Below are positions 7,160 through 15,373 of a stretch of 64,000 bases of DNA, one piece after another. This stretch comes from Piscinibacter sp. GTDB taxonomy: Bacteria; Pseudomonadota; Gammaproteobacteria; Burkholderiales; Burkholderiaceae_C. The number at the start of each line of letters is the position of its first letter. Within the stretch, counting starts at the first letter, position 1. The stretch is from NCBI GenBank assembly GCA_017983795.1, contig JAGOAS010000010.1:1-64000 (forward strand), given 5' to 3'. The notes beneath the pieces are model-generated. The model did no database searches, was not told where the DNA came from, and saw only the letters and a list, made by a program, of their open reading frames with translations. The position numbers and the translations under genes were made by a program.

Positions 7160-8143
7160 TCACCCCGATTTCGCTGATGCCGCTCGCAGTATCACCAACC
7201 CCAACGGGATCAGTGCGATGCCGGCGATGCACAGCATCACCTGCGCAGCGGACCAGGCTGTCATGCCGGCGATTGCCACGCTGCCGGCAGCCAGGCTGAA
7301 CACGCCGACATAGATCGGCACGTGGCCGTAGGCCCACAACCGCATGTTGCGGCCGCCGGCTGCACCAACGACTTCGCGCTCGTCGTGCGCGCGGGTCACT
7401 TCAAAGTAGCCCAGCCAGGTCAGGAAGACGATCGCCATGCCGCCCAGCGCCGCGGCCACCGCATGACCATGCAACTCCGCACCGTGGTCAAGCGCATGCA
7501 CCACCGAGGCCACGCCCTCGCCGAGCAGAATGATGGTGAACAGCCCGAAGCGCTCGGGCAGGTGCTCGGGGTGCGGCCGCACCGAGGTGGTGTGGCGCGC
7601 CACCCACCAGGGCGAGGCGAGGTCGAGGGCCAGCGCCAGGCCCCACAGCGCCACGCGCGGCGTGGGTGGCAGGGCAACCGACGCCGCCCACAGCGCGGCC
7701 TGCAGCAGGTAAAGCGCTGAATAAGCGCGGATCAAACGGTGGGCGCCGTGCCAGCGCCACTCGCGCAGGTAGGCCACCGCCAGCAGCGTCTTGAAGGCGG
7801 CGAGCCCCAGCGCGAACGCCGGGCCGCGTGCGCCGTAGGCGTCGGATACGCCGTAGGCGATGACGGTCACCGCGACGATCTGCACCAGCCCCAGCAGCCG
7901 CTGGTCGCGCCGCTGCTCGTCGAAGCGGGTGGCATGAAAGGTGTGGCCCAGCCAGCACCACCACATGGCCAGCAACAACAGAGCACTGCCGGCCGCGCCG
8001 GTCCAGTCGAAATGGTGCGCATAGGCGCCAGACAACTGCGCCACGGCGACCACGAACACCAGGTCGAAGAACAGCTCGAACCAGGTGGCCTTGCGGCCGT
8101 GGACCTGCGGCGGCAGGTCGGCGCCGACAGGCTGTGGGCTCAT
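7160..8143 (-). CDS. ltrA: Low temperature requirement A (LtrA) family membrane protein
   Basis: A 327-residue integral membrane protein of the LtrA family with roughly eight to ten membrane helices. The N-terminal signature KATWFELFFDLVFVVAVAQL is diagnostic, as is PEHLPERFGLFTIILLGEGV in the middle. LtrA was named for a cold-growth phenotype in Listeria; its molecular function is unknown. The ATG at 8143 overlaps the stop of the upstream gene (ATGA). It is the last gene of a three-gene operon. The stop codon lies inside the sequence that resembles an attachment site, so the natural C-terminus may have been altered. Confidence 0.85.
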   Translation of the reverse strand: MSPQPVGADLPPQVHGRKATWFELFFDLVFVVAVAQLSGAYAHHFDWTGAAGSALLLLAMWWCWLGHTFHATRFDEQRRDQRLLGLVQIVAVTVIAYGVSDAYGARGPAFALGLAAFKTLLAVAYLREWRWHGAHRLIRAYSALYLLQAALWAASVALPPTPRVALWGLALALDLASPWWVARHTTSVRPHPEHLPERFGLFTIILLGEGVASVVHALDHGAELHGHAVAAALGGMAIVFLTWLGYFEVTRAHDEREVVGAAGGRNMRLWAYGHVPIYVGVFSLAAGSVAIAGMTAWSAAQVMLCIAGIALIPLGLVILRAASAKSG

Positions 8144-8769
8144 GAACGCCGGATGCGCGCAAACGCAAAGCGCCGCCCTTGGCCCTGCTTGACGGCCAGG
8201 TGGATCCACACAATCGCCATCGGTTCCAGGTAGCGCGCCGAGCTCAGCGGCCCCATGTCGACCGCGTCGAAGCCGATCATCGTCGCCAGGGCCAGCACCT
8301 GCTGGCGCGCGGCGGCATCGTCGCCGGCCACCGGCATCATCGGCTGGCCCTGTGGGTAGCAGCTGTCGGCCATGTTCTCCGCGCCAGTGGTGTTGAAGGC
8401 TTTGACCACGCGCGCGCCTCGGGCGCGTTCGGCCACCTGCTCGGCACCGCTGGTGGTGGTGCCCAGGCTCAGGCCCGCCAGCCCCGGCGCCAGCGGATTG
8501 GTAGCGTCGACCAGCACGCGGCCCTGCCAGTCCGCACGCGCCTGCGCGATGGCCAGCGCTGCCGTATAGGGCACGGCCAGAATCACCAGCTCGCCGCGTT
8601 GTGCCGCCTCGTCGTTGCCGGTGAGTGTGGCCTGTGGGCCCAGCGCGGCCACCGCATCGGCATAGCGTGCCGGGTCGGGCACACCGATCGTCACCGGCTG
8701 GCCGGCGCGCAGCAGTGCGCGGGCCAGCGCCATGCCGACGTTGCCGGCGCCCAGGATGCTGATCTGCAT
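8140..8769 (-). CDS. NAD(P)-binding oxidoreductase, F420-dependent NADP reductase type
   Basis: A 209-residue protein with an N-terminal Rossmann fold: MQISILGAGNVGMALARALL has the GxGxxG dinucleotide motif. The body resembles the coenzyme F420-dependent NADP oxidoreductase family (KAFNTTGAENMAD and MPVAGDDAAAR segments). In proteobacteria, which generally lack F420 pathways of the methanogen type, such proteins probably use other substrates; the substrate here is unknown. It follows the PfpI-like gene by 14 bases and overlaps ltrA by four. Confidence 0.8.
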   Translation of the reverse strand: MQISILGAGNVGMALARALLRAGQPVTIGVPDPARYADAVAALGPQATLTGNDEAAQRGELVILAVPYTAALAIAQARADWQGRVLVDATNPLAPGLAGLSLGTTTSGAEQVAERARGARVVKAFNTTGAENMADSCYPQGQPMMPVAGDDAAARQQVLALATMIGFDAVDMGPLSSARYLEPMAIVWIHLAVKQGQGRRFAFARIRRS

Positions 8770-8783
8770 CGTCGCCCCCCTTG

Positions 8784-9554
8784 TCAGCGCCCGAGCGCCT
8801 CGATGACCAGGCGCGCGGTCTCGCCGCCCGAGAAGTTCTGCTGGCCGGTGACGAGGTTGCCGTCGCGTACGGCGAAGCTGCGCCACAGGCCGCCCTGCAC
8901 ATAGTTGGCGCCGATGGCCTTGAGCTTGTCTTCAATGCGCCAGGGCATCACATGCTTGTCGCGTGGCAGCAGGCCATAGCTCCACACCGCGTTGTCGGCA
9001 TAGTCCTCCTCGACGTTGGCAAAGCCGGTCACGGTGCGGCCCTTGGCGATGAATTCGCCCTTGCTGTTCCTGGCATAGACCAGGATCGCGCTGCCGTGGC
9101 ACAACGCGGCGGCCACCTTGCCGGCCTCGAAGAAGGCGGCAAACTTGGCGTGCAGGTCGGTTGCACCTTCAAACGTGAACATCGGCGCCTGACCACCGGC
9201 CACGACGATGGCGTCGAAGACCGTCACGTCAAGGTCTGCTACTTTCTTGGTGTTGCCCACCAGAGCCCTCAGCTCGGGCGTGTGGATGAAGCCCTGGCTG
9301 ATCAGATCGGTCTTGCTGTAGCCGCTCGCATCGTTGGGGTCGCTCATGCCGTCGGCCACGCACTCGCCGCCGGCGGGGCTGAACACCTCGACCTCGTAGC
9401 CCGCCTCGGCGAAGGCCTGGTACGGATGGGTGAGCTCGCTCCACCAGAAGCCCACCGTCCAGCCGGTGGTCGTAGACACCGCCGGATTCGCGATGACGAT
9501 GGCGACGCGCTTGCGGCGCTGCGGATTCAGCACGTTGGGGTCTTGCAGGCTCAT
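8784..9554 (-). CDS. DJ-1/PfpI family protein (type 1 glutamine amidotransferase-like)
   Basis: A 256-residue member of the DJ-1/PfpI superfamily, closest in layout to Hsp31-like chaperone/glyoxalase proteins. The nucleophile elbow is AALCHGSAIL, with the reactive cysteine, preceded by FDAIVVAGGQAPMF. Members detoxify glyoxals, act as chaperones or work as isonitrile hydratases. The substrate cannot be told from the sequence. It is the first gene of the operon with the NADP-binding protein and ltrA. The intergenic space to the divergent LysR gene is about 107 bases, so LysR is the likely regulator of this operon. Confidence 0.85.
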   Translation of the reverse strand: MSLQDPNVLNPQRRKRVAIVIANPAVSTTTGWTVGFWWSELTHPYQAFAEAGYEVEVFSPAGGECVADGMSDPNDASGYSKTDLISQGFIHTPELRALVGNTKKVADLDVTVFDAIVVAGGQAPMFTFEGATDLHAKFAAFFEAGKVAAALCHGSAILVYARNSKGEFIAKGRTVTGFANVEEDYADNAVWSYGLLPRDKHVMPWRIEDKLKAIGANYVQGGLWRSFAVRDGNLVTGQQNFSGGETARLVIEALGR

Positions 9555-9661
9555 CGAGGGCTCCGTGTGCAGGGTTGGATGCGATGGACGGCAGTCTGGC
9601 GATTGGCGTCACGTGTTTCAATCCATCAGAATGCGACATACTGTTGCTTCAGGAGACAACA

Positions 9662-10549
9662 ATGGACCTGGCTGCGCTGCAATCCTTCGTCAAGGTGGTG
9701 CAGACCGGCAGCTTCACGCGCGCGGCCGACGCGCTGCACACGCAGAAGGCGCGGCTGTCGCGGGTGGTCAGCCAACTCGAGCGCGAGCTGTCGGTGCGCC
9801 TGCTTGAGCGCAGCACGCGATCGCTGTCGCTTACCGAGGCGGGGCGCGAGTTCTTCGAGCGGGCGCAAGGCATCCTGACTTCGGTGGACGATGCGCGGCA
9901 AGCCATGCAACGCATCCGCGGCGAGCCACAGGGCACGCTGCGCCTGACCTGTGGCGTGGAGTTTGGGCTGGTGGCCGTGAGCGCGTGGATCGCCGAATAC
10001 CTGTTGGTCTACCCGCAGGTGCAGGTGGAGGCCGACTACACCAACCGTGTCGTCGATATCGTTCACGAGGGCTACGACCTGGCGGTGCGCGTCGGGCCAC
10101 TGTCCGACTCGTCGCTGGCGGCCAGGCGACTGGGCATGTTGGACTACGGGTTGTATGCGTCGCCCAACTACCTGCGGCGCCACGGCCGACCAGCTAGCCC
10201 GAAGGAACTGGCCACGCACCCGCTGGTGGTGTATGCCGGCGCGGCGCCACAGCGCCAATGGCACCTGACCCGGGGCGACGACACCGAGCGTCTGAAGCTG
10301 CAGCCACGCCTGAGCGTGAACACCAGCCTGGCGGCGAAAGAAGCACTTCAACGCGGCCTGGGTATCGGCCTGCTACCGCGGCGGGTCGCCGAGCCCGCCG
10401 GACAGCCCGCCCCGCTGCGGCGGGTGTTACCTGACTGGGCCGTGCCCGAGGTGCCCGTTCACGCGGTATTCGCGAGCGCGCGCTACCTGACGCCGAAGGT
10501 GCGTGCCTTCATTGACTTGGCGGCTGAGAACTTTCGCTCGGTTGCCTGA
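9662..10549 (+). CDS. LysR-family transcriptional regulator
   Basis: A 295-residue LysR regulator. The winged helix-turn-helix fills residues 1-60 (MDLAALQSFVKVVQTGSFTR, RAADALHTQKARLSRVVSQL). The effector domain covers about 90-290. It belongs to the CrgA/PA2758-like subgroup by its GLAVRVG-like segment (YDLAVRVGPL). The ATG at 9662 has AGGAGA at 9651-9656. It diverges from the PfpI operon and probably both represses itself and controls that operon. The effector is unknown. Confidence 0.9.
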   Translation: MDLAALQSFVKVVQTGSFTRAADALHTQKARLSRVVSQLERELSVRLLERSTRSLSLTEAGREFFERAQGILTSVDDARQAMQRIRGEPQGTLRLTCGVEFGLVAVSAWIAEYLLVYPQVQVEADYTNRVVDIVHEGYDLAVRVGPLSDSSLAARRLGMLDYGLYASPNYLRRHGRPASPKELATHPLVVYAGAAPQRQWHLTRGDDTERLKLQPRLSVNTSLAAKEALQRGLGIGLLPRRVAEPAGQPAPLRRVLPDWAVPEVPVHAVFASARYLTPKVRAFIDLAAENFRSVA

Positions 10550-11011
10550 AGTCAGCTTCCGGGCGGCTCAGTTGAGGGGACGGGCAGACGGATATGGGTC
10601 AAACCGACTCGTCCAAGAGCGCCAGCTTCCGAGCATTGGATCCTCAACGTCTGCTATCTGGCGATGACTTCGACGGGTCGGCCGGCTCGAGCCGAGCCGG
10701 AAGAGACATCCAGAGTCCCTTTCAACGTGCCGCTAAGCCATCGGTCGACCCGGCGAGACTCACCCGGAAATGACGCTACAGATTCGTGCACAGGTTGGTC
10801 AAACCATGGGCTCTAGATCGAAGTGTTATGAAAGTTGAGCGCGACGTTCGCTGCCGGCTGCGATCGTCACGATGGCAGGATTCAACATCGTGTTGACGAG
10901 TCACGGTTGAAATCAGGCTAGAGATCCGAAGCGGCGGTGCGGCTTCTTGGACTGCCGAGATTCAGCCTCGACCTGCCTACCCGCTGGGCGGATTCACCGG
11001 CTACGCTCCAT
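10550..11011. other. Intergenic region, nothing recognised
   Basis: These 460 bases between the LysR gene and the convergent GGDEF gene hold no protein-like frame, no clear terminator and no repeat that I could see. Confidence 0.5.
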
Positions 11012-12454
11012 TCAGACAGGGCTGCCGTCAGCTTTCTCCTGCAGCAGCGCCAGCAGTGGAGCCAAGTGATGAGCCAGAGCCAGCGCAACGCGCTGGTCGG
11101 CGGTCGTGAAGACACGGGGACGCGTATCGAAAAGCTCGATGATGCCAATCGGTCGACTGGCCCCGACCAACGGCGTCAGCAGCAGCGAGGCGAAGCCGCG
11201 CTCACGCAGAAGCTGGGCTTCGGCCGAATCGACATCGGGATCATCGACGCGACAGGTGTAAGTCTGCCCCTGTGCCAGCGCTCGGGCTGTATTCGGGTAG
11301 TCGGTGAGTTCATAGCTCTGTTCGGCGAGCTTCCAGTCATCATGACCGAAGCGGTAGTAAGCCACTGCCTTGACGCGCCGTCCTTCGGCGTCGAGCATGT
11401 CCACGCAGCCGCCCGAGCAGGCTAGAACCTGCACCCACTCGCGTAGCGCCCCGCGTGCCGCAGTGACAACATCGCGTGCATCTATCAGGTCGGGCGAGGG
11501 AATCAGCGCCTGCTCGTCGGCCACGTCGCGCCGCCGGCTCGCGTAGGCGATTTCCGTCATGTCGGCGACAGAGACAACGCCGCGACCGCGAGACTTGGCG
11601 TCGTAGACCGCCGCATCGGCGCGGTCAAAGAGATCGCCCGGCTCGCGTGTCGAGGCGATGAACGCGACACCGGCCGAAGTCGACAGCCGGCCTACGCCCG
11701 GTAGCTCGGACTCGCAGATACGCGACACGGCCCGCTGGGCAATGCGCAGCACCACTTCACGATCAACGCCGACAAACAGGGCTCCGAACTCATCGCCGCC
11801 GAGTCTGCCCACGCGGTCGGCCTCGCGAGTCGTGGCACGCAACGCGTCCGCTACAGCGCGCAGCGCCTGATCGCCGGTCTGGTGCCCATGCACGTCGTTG
11901 ATCAACTTCAGGTAGTCCAGGTCAAACAGGACAAGGGCCACCTGTTCGCTGGCGGATCCGCCTGAGGCCAGGGCTTGACTCACCGCGTCGTGGAAGGCTG
12001 CGTGATTCAAAAGGCCGGTGAGTGAGTCACGCCCGACCGATTCGCGCAACTGATCTTCCGTGAGCTTGATTTCGGTGATGTCGCGAGCAAAGCAGGACAC
12101 AGCGTCGAGACTGCGCGGGACGATCCAGACGTCGAACCATCGGTCTGCGCCTCGTATCGGCTGGCAGACCCTGACCCGCTTCGAAACGTGGCCGTGAAGC
12201 GCTTCGCGGAGATGCGTCGCCATGCCGCTGAACATCGATAGCCCGGGAACTTCATCGACGCTTTGCCCGACCAGCGCGGAAGCAGACGAGCCAGCAAGAT
12301 CGGCCGCCGCCCGGTTCGCATCCCTCAAGCGCAGCGACGCGTCGAAAGTCACGATTGGATCCGGGCTATCGAGATCCTGCTCGCGCGCCGCACTCACGCT
12401 GACAGAGCGCCTGGTCGGGGCACGGTCCCGGGGTGGACGGAGGCTTCGGGCCAC
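11012..12454 (-). CDS. Diguanylate cyclase with PAS-GGDEF-GAF architecture
   Basis: A 480-residue cytoplasmic signalling protein. A PAS domain (about residues 30-135) ends in the usual ARDITEIK linker. A GGDEF domain follows (about 140-300) with an intact RLGGDEFGALF active site and an intact RxxD inhibition site (READ) five residues before it. The C-terminal 160 residues read as a GAF domain, with FASLLLTPLVGASRPIGIIE near the end. It should make cyclic di-GMP and be feedback-inhibited. A sensory domain after the GGDEF domain is the less common order. The start is a GTG at 12,454 and is not certain. No membrane segment is present. Confidence 0.85.
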   Translation of the reverse strand: MARSLRPPRDRAPTRRSVSVSAAREQDLDSPDPIVTFDASLRLRDANRAAADLAGSSASALVGQSVDEVPGLSMFSGMATHLREALHGHVSKRVRVCQPIRGADRWFDVWIVPRSLDAVSCFARDITEIKLTEDQLRESVGRDSLTGLLNHAAFHDAVSQALASGGSASEQVALVLFDLDYLKLINDVHGHQTGDQALRAVADALRATTREADRVGRLGGDEFGALFVGVDREVVLRIAQRAVSRICESELPGVGRLSTSAGVAFIASTREPGDLFDRADAAVYDAKSRGRGVVSVADMTEIAYASRRRDVADEQALIPSPDLIDARDVVTAARGALREWVQVLACSGGCVDMLDAEGRRVKAVAYYRFGHDDWKLAEQSYELTDYPNTARALAQGQTYTCRVDDPDVDSAEAQLLRERGFASLLLTPLVGASRPIGIIELFDTRPRVFTTADQRVALALAHHLAPLLALLQEKADGSPV

Positions 12455-12692
12455 TGCTTCGCCTTAGGAATTGCCTCATTATCGGCTCTGGACGCGGCGT
12501 TGTGAGTGGTTCCAGGCCGCGAGAACCTATCTCAAACGCGCGTTACTTTGCTGCAGCGCTCCAGCCCACAAGACCTGGATGTCCGGGGGTTGAAGACGGC
12601 CATTCATCAGCGTACAGATCATGCCCCGTCGCTGCCATGCCGCTGCTACGCGACAAGCAAGGCGGCGACCAGGGCTTGCGCTCCGCATTCCG

Positions 12693-15326
12693 TCAGTGGA
12701 GCAGCGCGTCGCGCCTGAAGGACGCTCCGACAAGCATCTGCTGACCAGTCTCCTGCGCCTGCTGCAGAAGCGCGGCCACCTGCGACGCGTGCAGCGGTCG
12801 GGCCATCAGAAAGCCCTGGCCGCGATCGCAACCCAGGTCGCGCAATTGGTCGAACTGCGACGGCGTCTCGATGCCCTCAGCCACCACATCCTTGCCCAGC
12901 GATCGGCCGAGTTGCACGATGCCTCTAACTACGGCCGCGTCCTTTGAGTCTTTGGTCAGCTGGCCGACAAAGGATCGATCGATCTTGAGCGCGTCGATCG
13001 GAAGCCGCGACAGGTGTGCAAGCGATGAGTAGCCGGTCCCGAAATCATCCACGGCCAGCCGGACACCCACTTCGCGTAGCCGCTCGAGTTGAGGTAGTGC
13101 GACCTCGATGCTGGACATGAGGATGTCCTCGGTCAGCTCCAACGTCAGGTGCGCCGGCTGGATACCGGCTTCAGCGACTGCCTGAAGCACGCGCTCAGCC
13201 AAACCGCTTTGAGCGAGATCGCGGCCGGCAAGATTGACCTGCACTCCGAGGTGCTGAAGTGCAGGATCAAGGGCATGCCAATGGCGCAGCTGCCGGCAGG
13301 CCGCACGCAGCACGAAGGTCGTCACCGGCACAATCAGGCCCGACTCCTCGGCCACCGGGATGAACTGATCAGGGGCGATCGGCCCGTGCTCGGGATGCGT
13401 CCAGCGTACCAATGCCTCAAATCCCGTGATGCGCCCGGCCCTGAGTTCGTAAAGCGGTTGGTAAGCCACCGTCAGCTCGCCTTGCTCTATCGCGGTGCGC
13501 AGATCCGATTCCAGGCGCAATCGCTGAGATGCCTCGGCGTGCAGCCCAATGTCGAACAGCGCATAGCGGGCCTTCCCGGCGGCCTTGGCACGATACATCG
13601 CAATGTCGGCGTCGCGCAGGACGCTCTCAGGCTCGGTGTAGCCGATGCTACTCGTCGTGATGCCGATGCTCGCGCTGGTGATCAGCTCGGTGTCGGCGAT
13701 GCGAAACGGCTCCTTCAGCGCCTGCAGCAGGCGGTCCGCCAGCGCGATGGCCGCCTCGTCACCATCGAATCGCTGCATCAGGATCGCAAACTCGTCTCCA
13801 CCCAGGCGCGCCACAACGTCATGGCCGCGCAGCCTGCCCTGCACGCGACGCGAGACCAGAACGAGGAACTCGTCGCCGGCGCTGTGGCCCAAGCTATCGT
13901 TGATCAGCTTGAAGCGGTCGAAATCCAGGAACAGGACCGCAAAGCGCTGCTCGCGGTCGACCGATGCACGTGCCACGGCCTGCGCGAGCAGCTCCTGGAA
14001 ACGGCGACGGTTTGGCAGGCCGGTCAATGTGTCGTTGAACGCGAGCTCCTGAAGGCCCTGCTCGGCGCGTCGGCGAGCGGTAATGTCCTGCACCTGCAGG
14101 ATCAGACAAGGCGTGGTTGCGCCGGGTTCGGAGAAGAAGCTGCAATGCAACGATACCCACACCGTGTCGCCGGCCCGGTGGTGGCATCGCAATTCGAGCG
14201 TGAAGGTCTCGAAGCCTTGGTCCAGTACCTTCGCCAGCTGCATGTCGAGCGCTGCGCGGTCTTCTTCGACGACGAAGTCCCCGAAGCCTTCGCCACGCAG
14301 CGCAGCTGCCTCGAGGCCAAGCAACAAGTGCAGCGCGCCGTTGGCCTGCAGCACCCGGCCGTCCACGCCGACCAGCGCCATGCCGATCGATGCGTGCGTG
14401 AAGGCACTGTGAAAGCGCCGCTCGCTGGCCTCGAGTTCGCGCAGATGGCGTGCAGCGAGTTCGGCCTCGCGTTCGGCGGCCTGCGCCATGGCGTGCGCTT
14501 CGCGCTCAGCCGCCGCGGCGGCGGCAGCTCGCGCCACTTCGTGCGCCTCTTGCTGCCGGTTGTAGTAGTGGAAGGCGGCCAGCAAGGCTCCGAGCAGCGG
14601 TACCACTGCCAGCAACACCCCGAGGCCGGAGTTGCGGTAGGCGAGAAAGAGCAGCGCCGCCACCGCCGCGCTGCCCGCGTAAACAAAGCCGATCCAGCCC
14701 ATCAGGCCCGTCACGTGCGACCACAGCAGACGCTCGTTGCGCTTGAGCAGCGGCAGCGCGGTGGCAAAGGTCGCGTTGAGTACGAAGTAGGCCACCGAGA
14801 ACGCCATCAGGGCCGCCACCAGCATGCCGTCGCTCAGCCAGCCGGTACGCTCGAGGGCAGCTGAGCCCAGCTTGAACAGCGAACCGGATGCGAAGATCGC
14901 CACGGCCGACATGGCGGGACTCCCAAGGCGGCTCGTCCAACGCTTGGAGGTGCGGTAGGCCCCGAGCGCGGTCTCGGCTGCGGCCGCCAGCGCGGCGATC
15001 GCAGGGCCGTGCAGCACGAGAAGCAGGAAGACGAAGATCTCACCGGCGGCGAAGGAGTTCTTCGAGTTCGGGATCCGCACGGGAAACAGGCCTGCGAGCA
15101 TTGCGCACGCGATGCCCGCGAGCATCTGCAGTCTTACCGGCCAAGGCGTTGCGGCCAGGTTCACCAGTGCATAGACGATGACCGCGGCCCCGAGAGCCAC
15201 CATCGTCCACCAGTAGGTCATCGCCTTGCCGTTGTAGTCCGGCATCAGCGCCGCGCGGACCTTGGCCCAAGCGCTGAGCGGCTCGGCGCCAGTGGGCGAG
15301 ACCGTAGTGGCGTTCAGTGGCGGCAT
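12693..15326 (-). CDS. Membrane-bound GGDEF-EAL protein with PAS domain
   Basis: An 877-residue cyclic di-GMP protein. Residues 1-250 hold about seven to eight membrane helices (a MASE-like sensor). A short coiled stretch follows, then a PAS domain, a GGDEF domain (RLGGDEFAIL, with the RGHD inhibition site five residues before it) and an EAL domain. The EAL catalytic signs are all present: FEALVRW, LELTEDILMS, VDDFGTGYSS and LKIDRSFVG. Both activities could therefore be real, with the balance set by the sensor. I chose the ATG at 15,326 because GAAGG stands eight bases before it. The signal sensed is unknown. It is followed by the PAS-GGDEF-GAF gene on the same strand after a gap of about 240 bases. 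Confidence 0.88.
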   Translation of the reverse strand: MPPLNATTVSPTGAEPLSAWAKVRAALMPDYNGKAMTYWWTMVALGAAVIVYALVNLAATPWPVRLQMLAGIACAMLAGLFPVRIPNSKNSFAAGEIFVFLLLVLHGPAIAALAAAAETALGAYRTSKRWTSRLGSPAMSAVAIFASGSLFKLGSAALERTGWLSDGMLVAALMAFSVAYFVLNATFATALPLLKRNERLLWSHVTGLMGWIGFVYAGSAAVAALLFLAYRNSGLGVLLAVVPLLGALLAAFHYYNRQQEAHEVARAAAAAAAEREAHAMAQAAEREAELAARHLRELEASERRFHSAFTHASIGMALVGVDGRVLQANGALHLLLGLEAAALRGEGFGDFVVEEDRAALDMQLAKVLDQGFETFTLELRCHHRAGDTVWVSLHCSFFSEPGATTPCLILQVQDITARRRAEQGLQELAFNDTLTGLPNRRRFQELLAQAVARASVDREQRFAVLFLDFDRFKLINDSLGHSAGDEFLVLVSRRVQGRLRGHDVVARLGGDEFAILMQRFDGDEAAIALADRLLQALKEPFRIADTELITSASIGITTSSIGYTEPESVLRDADIAMYRAKAAGKARYALFDIGLHAEASQRLRLESDLRTAIEQGELTVAYQPLYELRAGRITGFEALVRWTHPEHGPIAPDQFIPVAEESGLIVPVTTFVLRAACRQLRHWHALDPALQHLGVQVNLAGRDLAQSGLAERVLQAVAEAGIQPAHLTLELTEDILMSSIEVALPQLERLREVGVRLAVDDFGTGYSSLAHLSRLPIDALKIDRSFVGQLTKDSKDAAVVRGIVQLGRSLGKDVVAEGIETPSQFDQLRDLGCDRGQGFLMARPLHASQVAALLQQAQETGQQMLVGASFRRDALLH

Positions 15327-15373
15327 CGGATGCCTTCGCGATGAACCGGCTCTATCCAGGCCCGAAGTCGCGC

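Noticed and set aside
13149-14864. 571-codon open frame on the plus strand
   Set aside because: It is antisense to the GGDEF-EAL gene and shows only low-complexity sequence.
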